DNA of 54,299 bases, taken from positions 136,348 to 190,646 of the forward strand of contig DIHO01000018.1 of the NCBI GenBank assembly GCA_002420185.1, in the 5' to 3' direction. Each line of letters opens with the position of its first letter. Position 1 is the first letter of the stretch. The translations under genes and the position numbers were made by a program. Origin of the DNA: Opitutales bacterium UBA5694 (GTDB lineage Bacteria > Verrucomicrobiota > Verrucomicrobiia > Opitutales > Opitutaceae). The notes below the pieces were generated by a model, which was given only the letters and a program-made list of their open reading frames with translations, was not told the DNA's origin and did no database searches. Below, in pieces: positions 17,260 through 25,072 of this stretch.

Positions 17260-18219
17260 CTATTTTAAGACTCCAACTAACGCTTCGATCGCCTCAAATG
17301 AGAATGGGTCGTTTTCGAACGATCCAGATACCAATTTGGCTTTAGCGAGAATTTCTAGACTCCGATCACGATTACCTGCCAAGGCTTCGGCCTCTGCCAG
17401 TCTAAGCAGCCTAAATGTATCGTAACAACAGTCCCACAATCCTTGAAACCAAAGGTCGAAAGGTCTCTTTTCGTAAGAAAGCGCATTCTTAATCGCCTGC
17501 ACCTCCTCTATTTTGGCACGATCACCACGATAGAGCATCAGTTCCTCGGCAAAGGAATAGAATTCCTTTACATCCTGATCGAGTTCGATTGCTCGCTCGA
17601 TAAACTCGAGAGCCTTATCGTAACCCTCTTCAATCGCCAGCCCTCTCGCGAGCCCATAATACGCCCAGGGCGCCCATTCTTTTAATTGGGTCAACGATTC
17701 GAAGTGGACAATCGAATCTAAAATGTGACCCGAATCCACAAAGGCCATTCCCAACTCGTACCTGATACTGGGATAATTGGTATCCAGTAAGAGAGCTCTT
17801 TCAAACGATCGGATCGCAACACTCTTGTCTTGATAGTCTCTTGACGCCAATCCCATGAAGTAAGGCCAGCGGGGCTCCTTCGGTGCTATCTTCATCAATG
17901 CCGCGAAACACTGAGTCGCTTCTCCGTAAAATCCATTTGCAAAATAAATTTCCCCTAGTCTACCCAATGCCGTAACCCTCTCACTCGCTTCGCTCAAAGC
18001 CGCATGAGTCTGCTTCAGTTCGGTTAACAGATCCTTGGGCCAGCCCACAAGGTTCGGGACAGAAGGGATCCCTGATATCAGGGTCGCTTCGTCAAGTGCA
18101 TCTTGGATCCTTTCGCTTTCTGAATCGGGAACCTGCTGATTCACCATCGCCAACAGAAAACCCAATAAAATCGTCGCTCCCATCAGGATGTAGATCTGCT
18201 TGGGCAATCGAGACTTCAT
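17260..18219 (-). CDS. Membrane-anchored TPR protein
   Basis: A 319-residue protein with one N-terminal transmembrane helix (about residues 8-27, YILMGATILLGFLLAMV) and a periplasmic domain made of tetratricopeptide units, clearest at GRLGEIYFANGFYGEATQCF, SIRYELGMAFVDSGHIL, YYGLARGLAIEEGYDKALEF and the last one near EAEALAGNRDRSLEIL. TPR arrays mediate protein-protein contacts and no enzyme motif is present. It ends 65 bp upstream of the Pho-box-like array, so it is upstream of, and probably not part of, the phosphate operon. Role unknown. Confidence 0.75.
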   Translation of the reverse strand: MKSRLPKQIYILMGATILLGFLLAMVNQQVPDSESERIQDALDEATLISGIPSVPNLVGWPKDLLTELKQTHAALSEASERVTALGRLGEIYFANGFYGEATQCFAALMKIAPKEPRWPYFMGLASRDYQDKSVAIRSFERALLLDTNYPSIRYELGMAFVDSGHILDSIVHFESLTQLKEWAPWAYYGLARGLAIEEGYDKALEFIERAIELDQDVKEFYSFAEELMLYRGDRAKIEEVQAIKNALSYEKRPFDLWFQGLWDCCYDTFRLLRLAEAEALAGNRDRSLEILAKAKLVSGSFENDPFSFEAIEALVGVLK

Positions 18220-18376
18220 CAGAGAATACTAGGAATTGTACTAATTTTACCCATTTCACAGGCTGCATGTCTATCTCGTCCTCGTTAATTAAAGCGGTTG
18301 CTATTGGATAGAAATCAGTTTGGGAAATCAAAAAATGTTTTGCCTCTTCCATTCATCTGAGGCAAGTACGTATTCC

Positions 18377-18829
18377 ATGTCTATGAAGTCAGATCTGGAG
18401 ATGAACTTACTAACGGAAGCTCTGATATCCCGATTCAAGACTTTGATTAAGACCTGTCCCAATCACACTTTACTAGCAGCGGGGACAACGCGCTTGGGAA
18501 AGATTGAGTTCATTAACGTTCCGAACTGGCATTCTTGCCCAATTGGTTCGGCGCTGCACCTAGAGGAGAGTTTACTTATCAAAATCCGCCAGGATCGGTA
18601 TTCATCCGCTGGAATCATCGCCAAGCGATTAACTCAAGCTGAATCGACAATTCAAATACACCTCGAATATCAATCAAGGTATGCAAGGGCTTTCCAGATT
18701 CCTTATCGTGAGAAGCGCCCTCGCTTAATTCGACTAGGAACCCCTATTCGAAAAGAGGCCTCTCCTCGCTGGTTTTACAACCCATACAGCGAGACGAACC
18801 GGCCCAAGAATCTTCTAGCTCTTATTTGA
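18377..18829 (+). CDS. Hypothetical protein
   Basis: About 150 residues if the ATG at 18377 is used; the frame is open from a TTG at 18320. The sequence mixes hydrophobic and basic residues with a Pro/Arg-rich C-terminal part (RPRLIRLGTPIRKEASPRW). I recognise no domain, signal peptide or membrane segment. It overlaps the convergent gene on the other strand by 15 bp at its 3' end, which is compatible with two real genes. The base composition resembles its neighbours. Confidence 0.5.
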   Translation: MSMKSDLEMNLLTEALISRFKTLIKTCPNHTLLAAGTTRLGKIEFINVPNWHSCPIGSALHLEESLLIKIRQDRYSSAGIIAKRLTQAESTIQIHLEYQSRYARAFQIPYREKRPRLIRLGTPIRKEASPRWFYNPYSETNRPKNLLALI

Positions 18830-19351
18830 CTTCTCTTCCCCCGTTTCACTCGATCCCTCTCCTCCCGTCGAACCCAGAAATTCAAGCTTTTCCTGATTTT
18901 CGATAAAGAATTGAGGATCGAGCTCTACATTTGGAACGGGATACTCGTTCTTCGTAGGACGGTGAATATAGTGCGTGAATGTACTATCCTTACTTTTCAC
19001 CCTCAACAAACGTCGCCTTTCCAGCATAAGCCCAAGTAAATGCTTGAGCTTAGCATTCTCTTGGGTAGGTCCATCCTCGCCTTCGAATAGACTGATAAAC
19101 AAATTGTCCGCAGTTAGCTTCATCGCTTCCTGAGCTTCCCTTTCATCGGTGGAGCGAGGCTTGAAAATGTACGTCCAACGACAAATCAGATCACCGGGTG
19201 GCTCATACAAAGGCTCTTCGCTTTCAAGTACGTCCGCTCGCACAACATCGTCTTCCAAGCGAACCAATATACTAGCGATTCGGTCATCCTTTTCAAATGC
19301 CGTATCACTCATTGCAGACTTTCGGGAGATCGGGGCAATGTGCCATTCCAT
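18815..19351 (-). CDS. Conserved-looking hypothetical protein, acidic tail
   Basis: A 178-residue soluble protein with no signal peptide. It has a central helical part (AMKLTADNLFISLFEGEDG, AKLKHLLGLMLERRRLLR) and a low-complexity Glu/Ser/Gly C-terminus (GEGSSETGEEKSNKS). The segment around D-S-T-F-T-H-Y-I-H-R looks like a conserved core, but I do not know the family. It is divergent from the isochorismatase-fold gene with 81 bp between the starts, so they may share a control region. Confidence 0.62.
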   Translation of the reverse strand: MEWHIAPISRKSAMSDTAFEKDDRIASILVRLEDDVVRADVLESEEPLYEPPGDLICRWTYIFKPRSTDEREAQEAMKLTADNLFISLFEGEDGPTQENAKLKHLLGLMLERRRLLRVKSKDSTFTHYIHRPTKNEYPVPNVELDPQFFIENQEKLEFLGSTGGEGSSETGEEKSNKS

Positions 19352-19432
19352 ATTGTCCTCACTATCCCAGTCGATTCGTCCCTGGCTAGTAAAATCTTCT
19401 CTCTTCTTGTTGATTTAACAACTTAGCGCATC

Positions 19433-20356
19433 ATGTTTCCATACTATATGCCTAATAAAAAGAAGGATTCAAGCGACCTATTCAGCTCCATTGCTCTCCT
19501 CGTCATAGACGCGCAAGATACTTTCATATCGTCGCTTACGGATAGTTCGACCTTCCTTCAACGCTGCTCATTTGCCATCGAAGCAGCTAGAACGCTCGGC
19601 CTACACACTCTATTCACCGAACAAGTACCTGACAAGCTAGGCCATACCAACAAGGAGCTAATTCGAAGAGCGATCCGCCCAAAGATCTTTCATAAAACCA
19701 GCTTTTCAGCACTGAGTGCCCCGGGGCTCGAAAATTTCCTCAGAGACAACGAAGTCTATCACGTGCTGGTGTGCGGACTGGAAACACCTATATGCGTTTA
19801 CCAAACAGCGGTACAAGCGATCGACAAAGATATTGACGCCACCTTTCTGTCGGACGCCTTGGGATGCCGCAGAATCGAGGATGGAAACGTCGCTCTCAAC
19901 GCCATCATCGGCTTAGGTTGTTCAGCACTTCCCACTGAAACAGTTTTCTATAGCCTTCTCAGCGATGCCCTCCATCCTCGGTTCAGAGAGTTTAGCAATT
20001 TGGTAAAGACCTATTCGGACCAAAATTTCTCTATCCACGAATACCTGCAAAGCAACCTCGAACCTGCCAAATCAGAAACGGACAAAACTAAAAAGGAGAA
20101 GCCCTGCAAACAGGGGAGTCGCCCTTCCTGGCAGGAAAGAAATCGAAACAGGAAGGACCGGATAGTCACTTCTTCGGGCCAGACGACCAATAAGCTTGAA
20201 GAAAAAGAAATCAATTCCTCGCCCAAATCAGGCCCAATAAAGATCGAGAAAGATTCCCAAAAACCTAATAAAACTATCGAAGGACCTAAAAAAAGGCCTC
20301 GAAAACGGATCGCTAAAAAAGCTGTCCCACACAAACCGCAACCCGCCAAGCAATAG
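19433..20356 (+). CDS. Isochorismatase-fold hydrolase with long basic C-terminal tail
   Basis: Residues ~15-195 form an isochorismatase/cysteine-hydrolase domain. The catalytic triad can be placed as Asp26 (LLVIDAQDTF), Lys88 (KIFHKTSFSAL) and Cys121 (GLETPICVYQTA), with the usual non-prolyl cis-peptide region before the Cys. This fold includes nicotinamidases, N-carbamoyl hydrolases and isochorismatases, and the substrate is not decided by these motifs. Residues ~211-307 are a low-complexity tail with about 30% Lys+Arg, many Pro and Glu, ending in two basic clusters (KKRPRKRIAKK). That tail is not part of the family and suggests nucleic-acid or envelope association. ATG 19433 and ATG 19448 are both possible starts. 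Confidence 0.85.
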   Translation: MFPYYMPNKKKDSSDLFSSIALLVIDAQDTFISSLTDSSTFLQRCSFAIEAARTLGLHTLFTEQVPDKLGHTNKELIRRAIRPKIFHKTSFSALSAPGLENFLRDNEVYHVLVCGLETPICVYQTAVQAIDKDIDATFLSDALGCRRIEDGNVALNAIIGLGCSALPTETVFYSLLSDALHPRFREFSNLVKTYSDQNFSIHEYLQSNLEPAKSETDKTKKEKPCKQGSRPSWQERNRNRKDRIVTSSGQTTNKLEEKEINSSPKSGPIKIEKDSQKPNKTIEGPKKRPRKRIAKKAVPHKPQPAKQ

Positions 20357-20386
20357 TTGCCTTGATCCCCTCGGTCCCCTTGAGTT

Positions 20387-21418
20387 TCAAAACGTTACGT
20401 CGATCGCTGCATTCGGAACTATATCGACTTTCGAATTTGGAATGTCCATCGGTTCGAACACCCGACTAAACGCGATCATCCCGGCATTGTCTCCCGTATG
20501 TTCGCGGCGGGCTAGGAACGTGGGCAAATCCTCTCGGTCGCCAAGAGCCATAAAGCACTCTCGCAATATTCCATTATTGGATACTCCCCCTGAGAGGCCC
20601 AAGCTCCTAATCCCCCCCTTTTTCAAGCCCCACTTCGTTTTTTGGATCAACACGTCTACGACTGCCTCCTGATAAGAAGCACAAAGATCGGGCAGCTTCG
20701 CTTCCAAGTCCTTATCAGAAAATTTTTCAATGAGATATCTAAGGCTCGTCTTCAGACCTGAAAAGCTGAAATCAAGGTTAGCCTTCCTTAGTAAGGCTCG
20801 GGGAAAATCGTACCGGTCCGGCGTTCCAGTTTTCGCAATCAACTCGAGTTTTGGACCTCCCGGGTAGCCAAGCCCAAGCAGCTTGGCCCCCTTGTCCAAA
20901 GCTTCACCCGCTGCGTCATCAATCGTTTGGCCCAATATCTCAATTGACCGATCTTTATTTATCCGAGCTAGGATCGTATTCCCTCCAGACACAACCAAAC
21001 TCAAATGGGGTAATAGATGAGACACTCTCTCTTCAAACGCGTCCACATTTTCTTCATACAATGAAATAAACACTGACTGAGCATGGGCACGCAAATGGTT
21101 TGCAGGGAAAACCGGAACCCTCAACGCGGCAGACAAAGCATTCGCCACCGATAGTCCCATCGCAAGGCAACCAGCCAACCCAGGGCCTGAGGTCACAATA
21201 ATCTCAGTGATTTGGGAAAGATCGTTTTCACGCTCCAATTCGCCGAGTAGAGGGCCAAAATTCCTGAGGTGTTCGCGACTTGCGAGATCCGGCACAACCC
21301 CACCGTATTCGGCGTGCAACGACACCTGACTACTTATCCATTCACCTAACATCCCTTTCGACACGTCCAAAAGGGCAAGGGCTGACTCGTCGCAGGAACT
21401 TTCGATTCCCAGGATCAT
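20387..21418 (-). CDS. tsaD: tRNA N6-adenosine threonylcarbamoyltransferase
   Basis: TsaD transfers the threonylcarbamoyl group to A37 of ANN-decoding tRNAs (t6A), working with TsaB/TsaE. The start is the ATG at 21418, giving the canonical beginning M-I-L-G-I-E-S-S-C-D-E-S and 343 residues. The metal-binding pair is in NHLRAHAQS, and the nucleotide loops GGVVPDLASREH, SGPGLAGCL, VVSGGNT and SGGVSNNGILR are all present. The ATG overlaps the stop of the protease gene as ATGA, so the two are translationally coupled. The upstream in-frame extension to 21445 lies inside the protease gene and is not needed. Confidence 0.96.
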   Translation of the reverse strand: MILGIESSCDESALALLDVSKGMLGEWISSQVSLHAEYGGVVPDLASREHLRNFGPLLGELERENDLSQITEIIVTSGPGLAGCLAMGLSVANALSAALRVPVFPANHLRAHAQSVFISLYEENVDAFEERVSHLLPHLSLVVSGGNTILARINKDRSIEILGQTIDDAAGEALDKGAKLLGLGYPGGPKLELIAKTGTPDRYDFPRALLRKANLDFSFSGLKTSLRYLIEKFSDKDLEAKLPDLCASYQEAVVDVLIQKTKWGLKKGGIRSLGLSGGVSNNGILRECFMALGDREDLPTFLARREHTGDNAGMIAFSRVFEPMDIPNSKVDIVPNAAIDVTF

Positions 21419-22683
21419 GATCTCGTCTCGCCAAGTTCTTCCCACAAGAGCTTCTTTGCCATTTCAAGCTGCTTATCTTCAATCGGCTCGAACTCATACC
21501 TCTCAACAAATTCCTTAAGGGGCATTGTCTTCAATCGGCTTCGTTGAATAAAAAGGCTCTGTTCCTCTTTGGGGGAAAGTTCGACGATGGCATCAGGCTC
21601 AATCCCATTTTCATGGATCAAATACCCACCGGGTGTATAGTATTTGGCGGTCGTCAGCTTTAGACCAGTTTTCGAGCTTAAAGGAAGGACACTCTGGACG
21701 GAGCCTTTTCCAAATGTCTTTTCCCCAACCAGCTTAGCTCGTCCCGAATCTTTGAGCGCACCAGCCACAATTTCTGAAGCACTGGCCGAACCTGGATTAA
21801 CAAGCAGGGCCAAGGGGAAGTTGTACGTCTCACCCGAATTCTCCGCATACCACTCCTCACTCATCGCTTGGTGTCTGCCCTTGGTATAAACAATGAGCTC
21901 TCCATCGGGCACGAATAGCTCTACCACATTCACAGCAACATCAAGCAGACCACCCGGATTGTTTCTCAAGTCGAGCACGAGGCCCCGCATGCCTTGGTCG
22001 ATCAACAGGTCGATCGAAGACTTAAGTTCGACACCGGTCCGCTTGCCAAACTGGGAAATCCTCAGGTACCCAAGATCTCCGTCCAGAATCTCCGCTCCTC
22101 GCACGTTATCGACTTCTATAAGTTCGCGTTTCACCTCAAGATCAATACCATCGCTTCTGCCCTCTCGCTCCACCATTATTAAAACGCTGGTTCCCGGCCT
22201 TCCTTTAAGTTTGGAAACAGACTGATTAATACTCAGACCTCTGATGCTCTCTCCATCAACCTCGACAATTCGGTCCCCTCGCAAAAGCCCGGCACGCTCA
22301 CCCGGAGAATCGACCAGAGGAGCCACTACCGTCAATACTCTGCCAAGCATCTCAACCTCCACCCCTATTCCACCAAATTCCTGGCTAGTCTCTTCCTCCA
22401 ATCGCTTTCGCTTCTCGAAATCCAGATATTCCGAGTACGGATCCAAGTCGGAGATCATTCCGGCAAGGGCAGATTCTGTCAGGGCGTCTAGATTGGCCGA
22501 CTCACTTTCGACATAGAACGCGTTTACCAGTCTCAACGCCTCTTCCAACTCCGACGCTCTTTTTCGAGACTCCCAGTAATTGCTGAATCCTCCTTGAAAC
22601 AATACATCTGAGACAAACTGGTACCCAACCGTCAGCGAAAGGCCGGCGACAAGAGCAAAAAGGAACCGCTTAAAGAAATTCAT
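21415..22683 (-). CDS. ctpA: S41-family C-terminal processing protease
   Basis: A 422-residue envelope serine protease starting at ATG 22683, which puts the transmembrane/signal segment (FLFALVAGLSLTVGYQFVSD) at the N-terminus. A PDZ domain spans about 100-180 (FGGIGVEVEML, GERAGLLRGDRIVEVDGESI). The catalytic domain has LVLDLRNNPGGLLD, the Ser in GSASASEIVAGAL (about 301-303) and the Lys in KTFGKGSVQ (about 326). Such proteases trim C-termini of secreted or periplasmic proteins. It is divergent from the MidA-like gene with 93 bp between starts and is coupled to tsaD downstream. Confidence 0.94.
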   Translation of the reverse strand: MNFFKRFLFALVAGLSLTVGYQFVSDVLFQGGFSNYWESRKRASELEEALRLVNAFYVESESANLDALTESALAGMISDLDPYSEYLDFEKRKRLEEETSQEFGGIGVEVEMLGRVLTVVAPLVDSPGERAGLLRGDRIVEVDGESIRGLSINQSVSKLKGRPGTSVLIMVEREGRSDGIDLEVKRELIEVDNVRGAEILDGDLGYLRISQFGKRTGVELKSSIDLLIDQGMRGLVLDLRNNPGGLLDVAVNVVELFVPDGELIVYTKGRHQAMSEEWYAENSGETYNFPLALLVNPGSASASEIVAGALKDSGRAKLVGEKTFGKGSVQSVLPLSSKTGLKLTTAKYYTPGGYLIHENGIEPDAIVELSPKEEQSLFIQRSRLKTMPLKEFVERYEFEPIEDKQLEMAKKLLWEELGETRS

Positions 22684-22776
22684 TAACTGGCATTTCGACT
22701 GATGCGATAATCGAACCCGGTTCAATAGTTGGTGATTGAACCGATCCACCAGACCGCAAGAGTCAGCATCTAATTT

Positions 22777-23802
22777 ATGGATTTCACAGAAATAGCATCC
22801 CAAGCCATACGGCAAGCCCTAGAATCAGCCTCCGGCTCAAATCGACTTCTGGGTTTCAACCAATTCGTGGAAATTGCTCTTTATCACACCGAATTCGGGT
22901 ATTACCGATCCCAGCGTGAGCGAGTCGGACGCAACTCTGAAACTGACTTCTTCACCGCAACCAGCCTGAAAGAGTCTCTCAGGCCAATTCTTCTAGAAGC
23001 ATCGATCGGTCTCCTCAAAAAATCCGGACTGGATCCAACTAAAACAGATTGGGTTGAAATCGGAGCCGAGCCCGGTTCCACTCTTCTCGCGGGGGTCGCC
23101 AATCCTTTCGCCTCCTCTCAAGCTATTCGTTTAGGCGAACCGATTTCGCTAAAGGGAGATCTCGTCGTATTTTCTAACGAACTCTTTGATGCACAACCTT
23201 TTAACAGTGTCATCTATCGGGGGAGAGCCTGGCTGGAGCGGATGGTTGAGGTGAGCGATTCTGGATTACGCATCGTTGAGAAGCCGCCAATTTCAACTGA
23301 AGTCATTTCCCTATTAGACTCCTTGCCTTCTCCCGCACCAGAGGGCTACATCGTGGATTTACCAACTGGTTCAAGGGTATTGATAGACCATATCATCCAA
23401 CAACCGTGGAAAGGAATTTTCATTGCACTCGACTATGGGAAAACCTGGCAGGCGATCACCCACGACAGTCCTAGGGGAACCGCTCGCTCCTACCAGCATC
23501 ACCGGCAAAGTCCTAATCTGCTAGAGAACATTGGTCAACAGGACCTAACCTGTCATATCTGCTGGGATTGGATGGAAGAAGCCCTTTGCCAAAATCGGTT
23601 TCAGTCCATTGATCTGGAAAGCCAGGAGTCCTTCGTTCTCAAAAAAGCGCCCGATTTCGTACGAGGCGTTTTCGAATCCGATTCAGGTTTCAGCGATACT
23701 ATTAAGGGAACGCTACGCCAATTGATACATCCTTCTTTGATGGGCCAGAAATTTCAGTCCCTAAGTGCCATTCGAACGGAACCTGTAAGCAGATCCCAAT
23801 GA
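22777..23802 (+). CDS. MidA/NDUFAF7-like SAM-dependent methyltransferase
   Basis: A 341-residue member of the DUF185 (MidA/NDUFAF7) family; the mitochondrial relative methylates an arginine of a complex I subunit. Family landmarks are YHTEFGYYRSQRERVGR, the D-F-F-T-A-T-S segment, SNELFDAQPFN, ALDYGK and GTARSYQHHR, followed by the DLTCHICWDWM region. The SAM loop, normally G-x-G-x-G, reads E-I-G-A-E-P-G-S here, and several family positions are divergent, so activity is uncertain. It stands between the divergent ctpA and rpmB, which follows 78 bp later. Confidence 0.82.
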   Translation: MDFTEIASQAIRQALESASGSNRLLGFNQFVEIALYHTEFGYYRSQRERVGRNSETDFFTATSLKESLRPILLEASIGLLKKSGLDPTKTDWVEIGAEPGSTLLAGVANPFASSQAIRLGEPISLKGDLVVFSNELFDAQPFNSVIYRGRAWLERMVEVSDSGLRIVEKPPISTEVISLLDSLPSPAPEGYIVDLPTGSRVLIDHIIQQPWKGIFIALDYGKTWQAITHDSPRGTARSYQHHRQSPNLLENIGQQDLTCHICWDWMEEALCQNRFQSIDLESQESFVLKKAPDFVRGVFESDSGFSDTIKGTLRQLIHPSLMGQKFQSLSAIRTEPVSRSQ

Positions 23803-23880
23803 GCCTAACATTTCCCAAGAAACTGCTTGCCAAGATAGCACGCCTACCCTTTTTTCCTCCGTTCTTAATAAATTCCAGTC

Positions 23881-24111
23881 ATGGCAAGAATTTGTGCAAT
23901 CACAGGCAAACGACCCACAACGGGCAGTATCATCCACCGCAAGGGGCAAAGCAAGAAAAGCGGCGGCATCGGTACTCACGTAACCAAAGCAACTAAACGC
24001 AAATTCCGTCCTAATCTGCAACGTATCAAAGTTCGCCTCCCTTCCGGTCAAGTAAAGCGCCTGTGGGTCAGCGTTAAAGCGATCAAAGCAGGTCTGGTTG
24101 AGAAAGCCTGA
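23881..24111 (+). CDS. rpmB: 50S ribosomal protein L28
   Basis: A 76-residue basic protein of the large ribosomal subunit. It begins M-A-R-I-C-A-I-T-G-K-R-P, the usual L28 start in which only one Cys of the zinc-type C-x-x-C is kept, and contains the conserved K-R-K-F-R-P-N-L-Q and the closing V-S-V-K-A-I-K-A-G. The length is as expected. No rpmG (L33) partner follows; the next gene is convergent. Confidence 0.97.
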   Translation: MARICAITGKRPTTGSIIHRKGQSKKSGGIGTHVTKATKRKFRPNLQRIKVRLPSGQVKRLWVSVKAIKAGLVEKA

Positions 24112-24191
24112 ACGGTTATCAATCACCAAAAATTTCCTCGGGACGTTACCTGAAGTGATACCAGCTTGTTTCGGCTCGGCTGGAAAGGGTG

Positions 24192-24899
24192 TTAGATCTG
24201 GAAATCCACGTTACTCGAAGCCTCGTGCAATCCGCATTCGCGACTCGCTCCACCAAAACGCGTATCCGACTCACTCATGCCTGCTTTAAGTTTTGAAGTG
24301 CTGTGCCAGTCGCCTAACGAAACGTACCCTAAATCCCAAAGCGGATGGTAAGAAAGTCCGTTAGTCTCGATATACTCATGCATCTCGCGGCCGCTCAAAT
24401 CGAGGATAGGATAGATCTTCGTCATCTTGTTCTGACTCTCTACCACTTTTCGGCTCGCTCGCGTCTCACCTTGGGACCGACGTAAACCCGCGAGCCAAGC
24501 CTTCGCCCCCAATTCCTGAACGGCCCTGTCCATCGGCTCCACCTTATTTATCAAATTGTACTGCTTGAGCCCTTCATGACCTTTTTCCCACAAACGTCCG
24601 TGGAGGGCTTCCTGTTCCGCGGCTGAAATACAAGCCCGATACTTTTTGAGATTAAGGTTAAGCCTTTCCGTCAATTCAACCGCGAATCGGTAGGTTTCAG
24701 GGAACAGATATCCAGTATCAATAAAAACGACCGGGATATCCGGGACAACGGAAGTTACCAAATGCAGCATCACTGCTGAGTGCGTACCAAAACTGGTAGT
24801 CATGATCAGCTCGTCGCCAAACATATCCGCTGCCCACCTTACCCGCTCCTTGGGAGTTGCCACCTCCAAGTCTGGAAACTGTACAGACTTTTCATCCAT
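24192..24899 (-). CDS. cysH: Phosphoadenylyl-sulfate reductase
   Basis: CysH reduces PAPS to sulfite with thioredoxin in assimilatory sulfate reduction. Motifs are SFGTHSAVMLH, DTGYLFPETYRF, GLRRSQGETR and the catalytic Cys in RECGLHEAS near the C-terminus. The CC...CxxC cysteines of APS-type [4Fe-4S] enzymes are missing, which points to the PAPS type. The start is uncertain. ATG 24899 gives 235 residues, but about 15 more upstream residues (NQIDLLEIKRLL) look family-like, and the open frame reaches an ATG at 25052. A TTGACA hexamer near 24972 could be a -35 box. It is 173 bp downstream of valS on the same strand. Confidence 0.92.
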   Translation of the reverse strand: MDEKSVQFPDLEVATPKERVRWAADMFGDELIMTTSFGTHSAVMLHLVTSVVPDIPVVFIDTGYLFPETYRFAVELTERLNLNLKKYRACISAAEQEALHGRLWEKGHEGLKQYNLINKVEPMDRAVQELGAKAWLAGLRRSQGETRASRKVVESQNKMTKIYPILDLSGREMHEYIETNGLSYHPLWDLGYVSLGDWHSTSKLKAGMSESDTRFGGASRECGLHEASSNVDFQI

Positions 24900-25072
24900 T
24901 TGCACCAACAATCGCTTAATCTCTAGTAAATCTATCTGGTTATAGTAGTTAAATACCTTGAGAGGCGACCGTGTCAAGAGGTTGATCAAAAAGAGATCAT
25001 TACAATTCCCATAAACCACGATTTCTATGATAATCTGAAAGCCGTGATTCAAAGACTTACTGATGGGTCAGG

